A stretch of DNA of 64,000 bases from Acidobacterium sp. (GTDB taxonomy: Bacteria; Acidobacteriota; Terriglobia; Terriglobales; Acidobacteriaceae). Shown here piece after piece: positions 61,724-64,000 of this stretch; position 1 is the stretch's first letter; every line of letters begins with the position of its first letter. The notes beneath the pieces are model-generated. The model had not been told where the DNA came from, made no database searches, and saw only the letters and a list, made by a program, of their open reading frames with translations. The stretch is taken from positions 1 to 64,000 of the forward strand of contig PMUI01000138.1 in the NCBI GenBank assembly GCA_003166955.1, given 5' to 3'. The translations under genes were made by a program, and so were the position numbers.

Positions 61724-62508
61724 TAACGAACGGGCTCGAGCCCTGCTGCGGCGAGCATCTGTTGTGTGTCGGGCTGCTGGAGGAATTCGAGAAAGCGATG
61801 GGCTGCAGAAGCACCTGCACTTCCGCGAATGACGATTGCGCCCTGGAGGATCGAAGGGTAGCTCTCGGCAGGCACGCGAATGAAGTGACCATTCGCTTTC
61901 AGTCGTGGAGTGAGGGCTGAGGTGAGGGAGATAAATCCAACCTGAGCGTTGCCGGAGTCTGCGTACTGCGCTGCCTGGGCTACATTCTCGGCGACAACGA
62001 GCTTAGGGCGGAGCGCATCGAGGAGATCGAGGTTTTGCAGGGTGGACTGGGCGGCTCGGCCATAGGGGGCGTGTTCGGGATTGGCGATGGCGATGGTTTT
62101 GATGGCGGGACCGCGGAGCGCGTCGAGGGCGAGGGTGGGGACGCCGGAATCGTTGCGGGTCCAAAGCACCAGCGTACCGCGAGCGTACGGGACAGGCTTA
62201 GCTTCCTCGGCGCGCCCGGCGTCGATGACGCGTTGCGGGAAGGAAAGGTCGGCGGAGAGGAAGAGATCGAAGGGCGCGCCATCGATGATCTGGGTCGTCA
62301 GCGTCGCTGAGGATTGAAAGGCAGCTTCGGCGTGAATCCCGGATTGCTGTTCAAACCGGCGGAGTAAGGTTGGCAATAGTGGTTGCAGGTCGGCAGCGGC
62401 GGCGATGCGCAGCGTGTTGTTCTGTTGCTGCGAGTTCGCCTGGTGAACGAAAGCCCCTGTAAATGCCAGGAGCGAAAGACCCGCGTAGAAGAGGCGGCGA
62501 TCAGACAC
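61723..62508 (-). CDS. modA: Molybdate-binding periplasmic protein
   Basis: A 261-residue periplasmic binding protein. The signal peptide (about 1-27) is followed by LRIAAAADLQPLLPTLLRRFEQQSGI, FQSSATLTTQIIDGAPFDLFLSADLSFP (the SS and D/A residues line the oxyanion site), AIANPEHAPYGRAAQ and VAQAAQYADSGNAQVGFISLTSAL. All are standard for ModA. It captures molybdate for ModBC. The start overlaps the upstream regulator by 8 bp. Confidence 0.92.
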   Translation of the reverse strand: MSDRRLFYAGLSLLAFTGAFVHQANSQQQNNTLRIAAAADLQPLLPTLLRRFEQQSGIHAEAAFQSSATLTTQIIDGAPFDLFLSADLSFPQRVIDAGRAEEAKPVPYARGTLVLWTRNDSGVPTLALDALRGPAIKTIAIANPEHAPYGRAAQSTLQNLDLLDALRPKLVVAENVAQAAQYADSGNAQVGFISLTSALTPRLKANGHFIRVPAESYPSILQGAIVIRGSAGASAAHRFLEFLQQPDTQQMLAAAGLEPVR

Positions 62509-62902
62509 GAAGCACCATCACTTCGGTTGACTTGATAAGAGCGGCGACGGTTTCGCCTTTTTCCAGACGCATTTCGCGGGCGGCGTCAGCCGTAATGATG
62601 GAAGTGATGATCTGGCCGCCAATGGAAAGGCGAACCTGAGCGAGCAGACCCTCGATCTTCAATTCGACGATACGGCCAACGAGCTGGTTACGCCCGCTCA
62701 CGGTACGCATCATCTGACGCTTCGGCGTTTCCGGCCGCTTCGCCTTGAACAGCAGAGCGTCGAGCTCGGACTCTGGTATGCGGTAGTGCCCGCCGGGCGT
62801 TTTGTTGGCTTTCAGTTTGCCGCGATAGATCCACTGCTTGATGGCGGCGTAGGAGATGCCAAGCCTCGTGGCAGCGTCGCGCGGGGTGAGGAGGGATGCC
62901 AT
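62501..62902 (-). CDS. Excisionase-type HTH regulator fused to a Mop/TOBE molybdate-binding domain
   Basis: A 133-residue protein. Residues 1-55 are a MerR/excisionase-like helix-turn-helix (LTPRDAATRLGISYAAIKQWIYRGKLKANKTPGGHYRIPESELDALL). Residues about 67-132 form a single Mop-type TOBE domain (SGRNQLVGRIVELKIEGLLAQVRLSIGGQIITSIITADAAREMRLEKGETVAALIKSTEVMVL). It should sense molybdate and regulate the operon it heads, overlapping modA by 8 bp. It may also compensate for the missing TOBE domain in this ModC (inference). The ATG at 62902 follows TAAAAT closely, so the transcript could be leaderless. Confidence 0.9.
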   Translation of the reverse strand: MASLLTPRDAATRLGISYAAIKQWIYRGKLKANKTPGGHYRIPESELDALLFKAKRPETPKRQMMRTVSGRNQLVGRIVELKIEGLLAQVRLSIGGQIITSIITADAAREMRLEKGETVAALIKSTEVMVLRV

Positions 62903-62919
62903 TAGACGATTTTAGACGA
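62902..62919 (-). promoter_or_regulatory. Direct repeat at the mod operon start
   Basis: Two copies of TTAGACGA (62902-62909 and 62912-62919), spaced ten bases apart (one helical turn), touch the regulator's start codon. On the minus strand they frame a -10-like TAAAAT. This is a candidate autoregulatory site; no -35 box was convincing. Confidence 0.35.
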
Positions 62920-62999
62920 AATTGAACTTGCGATTGGATGAAAGTAGGCGATCCTGGCGAGAAGAAGTGCGGTGTTAGGCTGAAAACAACCGGCTCACG

Positions 63000-64000
63000 A
63001 TGAATGAAGGTTACCAATTGCGTTGCATCGGCTGCGCGCAGGAGATTGAGCCGAGGGCATTGCCTCGCAACTTTCGTTGTGAGCAGTGCGGCGATTTGTA
63101 CGACGTGGTCTATCCAGACTGGCACGGTCCGAAACAAACGAGGCCCAATCCAAGCGCGCTCCGATGGCTGTGGAAGGAGCGCCGCTCATCGCTGGAAGCC
63201 GCCGATCGCAGTGGAGTCTGGCGATTTCGCGAGATGCTGCCGATCCTCGGCGCCGAGAGCAACATCGTTTCACTCGGGGAAGGAAACACCCCGCTGTATA
63301 CCCTGCCGCGATCCGGACAGCGACTAGACGTCTCGCAACTGCGCGCAAAGCACCAGGGGATGAATCCCACTGGATCATTCAAGGATACGGGAATGACGAC
63401 GGCAATCTCTGTTGCGCGGGAGCTCGGGGCCGACTGGGTGGCCTGTGCCTCGACCGGAAACACGTCGGCGGCGATGGCGGCCTACGCGGCACGTGCCGGG
63501 ATTCGGAGTCTGGTTCTGCTTCCGGACGGGGAAATCGCCTGGGGAAAGCTGGCTCAGGCGCTGGATTATGGTGCGCTGACCCTGCAACTGCGAACCGATT
63601 TCGACGGTTGCGTGCGCGTGCTCGCCGAGGTCGTCCGGCGCGCACCAGTGTATTTGCTGAATTCGGTCAATCCCTATCGGCTTGAAGGGCAAAAAACCTC
63701 CGCACTCGAGATCGCGGAGCAACTGGAGTGGCAGGTTCCGGATCATTTGATTGTTCCTGGAGGGAACCTCGCGAACAGTTCAGCGCTGGGCAAGGGTTTT
63801 CTGGAGATGAAGCATCTGGGATTGACGGCGAGGGTGCCGAGGATTTCTGTTGTGCAGGCGCAGGGGGCGAACCCGTTGGTTCGGGCGATGAACGAATTCG
63901 ATGGAAAGAAGATTGAGCCGGTTGAAGCGCAGACACGAGCCACAGCGATTCGCATTGGAAATCCCGCTTCCTGGCGGAAGGCGGTGCGGGTGGTTCAGGA
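63000..64000 (+). CDS. thrC: Threonine synthase, N-terminal part (runs off window)
   Basis: The first 333 or so residues of a PLP enzyme converting O-phosphohomoserine to threonine. A zinc-ribbon-like N-terminus (C9, C12, C27, C30) is followed by VSLGEGNTPLY and the PLP lysine in NPTGSFKDTGM (K128). Next come ACASTGNTSAAMAAYAARAG, LLNSVNPYRLEGQKT and the glycine-rich VPGGNLANSSALGKG, which binds the cofactor phosphate. The ATG at 63000 is divergent from the mod operon with a 97-bp gap. The C-terminal part lies beyond the right edge. Confidence 0.92.
   Translation, partial: MNEGYQLRCIGCAQEIEPRALPRNFRCEQCGDLYDVVYPDWHGPKQTRPNPSALRWLWKERRSSLEAADRSGVWRFREMLPILGAESNIVSLGEGNTPLYTLPRSGQRLDVSQLRAKHQGMNPTGSFKDTGMTTAISVARELGADWVACASTGNTSAAMAAYAARAGIRSLVLLPDGEIAWGKLAQALDYGALTLQLRTDFDGCVRVLAEVVRRAPVYLLNSVNPYRLEGQKTSALEIAEQLEWQVPDHLIVPGGNLANSSALGKGFLEMKHLGLTARVPRISVVQAQGANPLVRAMNEFDGKKIEPVEAQTRATAIRIGNPASWRKAVRVVQ

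Overview
The window looks like chromosomal DNA of an Acidobacteriota species, probably class Terriglobia. The families pointing there are Oar-like TonB-dependent receptors with an N-terminal carboxypeptidase-regulatory domain (three copies), a VWFA-related protein of the acidobacterial type, an 820-residue acidobacterial orphan (MacB-like) permease, an egtB-egtD pair, futalosine-pathway mqnE, and many Tat-exported oxidoreductases and NHL/YncE propeller proteins. The phylum call rests on recognised families, not on a database search. No rRNA, tRNA, CRISPR array, phage or complete insertion sequence was seen.

Layout. 1-11 kb: 5' end of mqnE, a secreted thioredoxin-like protein, a YjbR protein, the ergothioneine pair egtB-egtD, then a DUF5666 protein, a large TonB-dependent receptor and a VWFA-related protein. 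11-20.5 kb: orphan ABC permease divergent from a MarR regulator with a perfect 18-bp operator-like palindrome, a CheX-like protein, a kinase-RapZ fusion with a MurU-like nucleotidyltransferase, and a second receptor. 20.5-29.5 kb: a duplicated non-standard block, a second YjbR protein, a membrane/TPR protein of AT-richer codon usage, clusters of palindromic repeats around a DUF1579 protein, inositol-phosphate synthase, a DedA protein and a TonB C-terminal protein. 29.8-41 kb: GH51 arabinofuranosidase and CE1-like esterase, a lone CoA-transferase A subunit, a FUSC transporter, DAHP synthase flanked by two tiny membrane ORFs, a YncE lipoprotein, a MerR-TPR fusion, an RDD protein and a BrnT/BrnA toxin-antitoxin pair. 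41-46.4 kb: an MFS transporter divergent from a three-gene export operon (two Gfo/Idh/MocA proteins and a cupin), then a MocA-like nucleotidyltransferase. 46.4-57.3 kb: an NHL lipoprotein, two gene relics, a small His/Cys membrane protein with a third receptor and a 52-residue membrane protein, the second copy of the duplicated block, trxB-like reductase and a 979-residue Ig-like secreted protein. 57.4-64 kb: lysA, a carboxylesterase, a complete molybdate operon (regulator-modA-modB-modC) and the start of thrC.

Three things stand out beyond ordinary genes. (1) Short arrays of 7-bp tandem repeats, each with a different unit, sit on or just after stop codons of many unrelated genes. (2) A roughly 580-bp block containing a perfect terminator-like hairpin, a strong Shine-Dalgarno site and 21-bp (7-residue) repeats occurs twice in opposite orientation, and one copy still carries the 3' remnant of a TonB-receptor gene. 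(3) From about 11.1 to 41.0 kb the + strand is G-rich whatever the coding strand, while both flanks are C-rich. A 60-80 bp repeat lies at both switch points.

Functionally the window combines outer-membrane uptake of polymers or metals, plant-polysaccharide breakdown, cell-wall sugar recycling, ergothioneine synthesis and molybdate uptake, as expected for a soil heterotroph.
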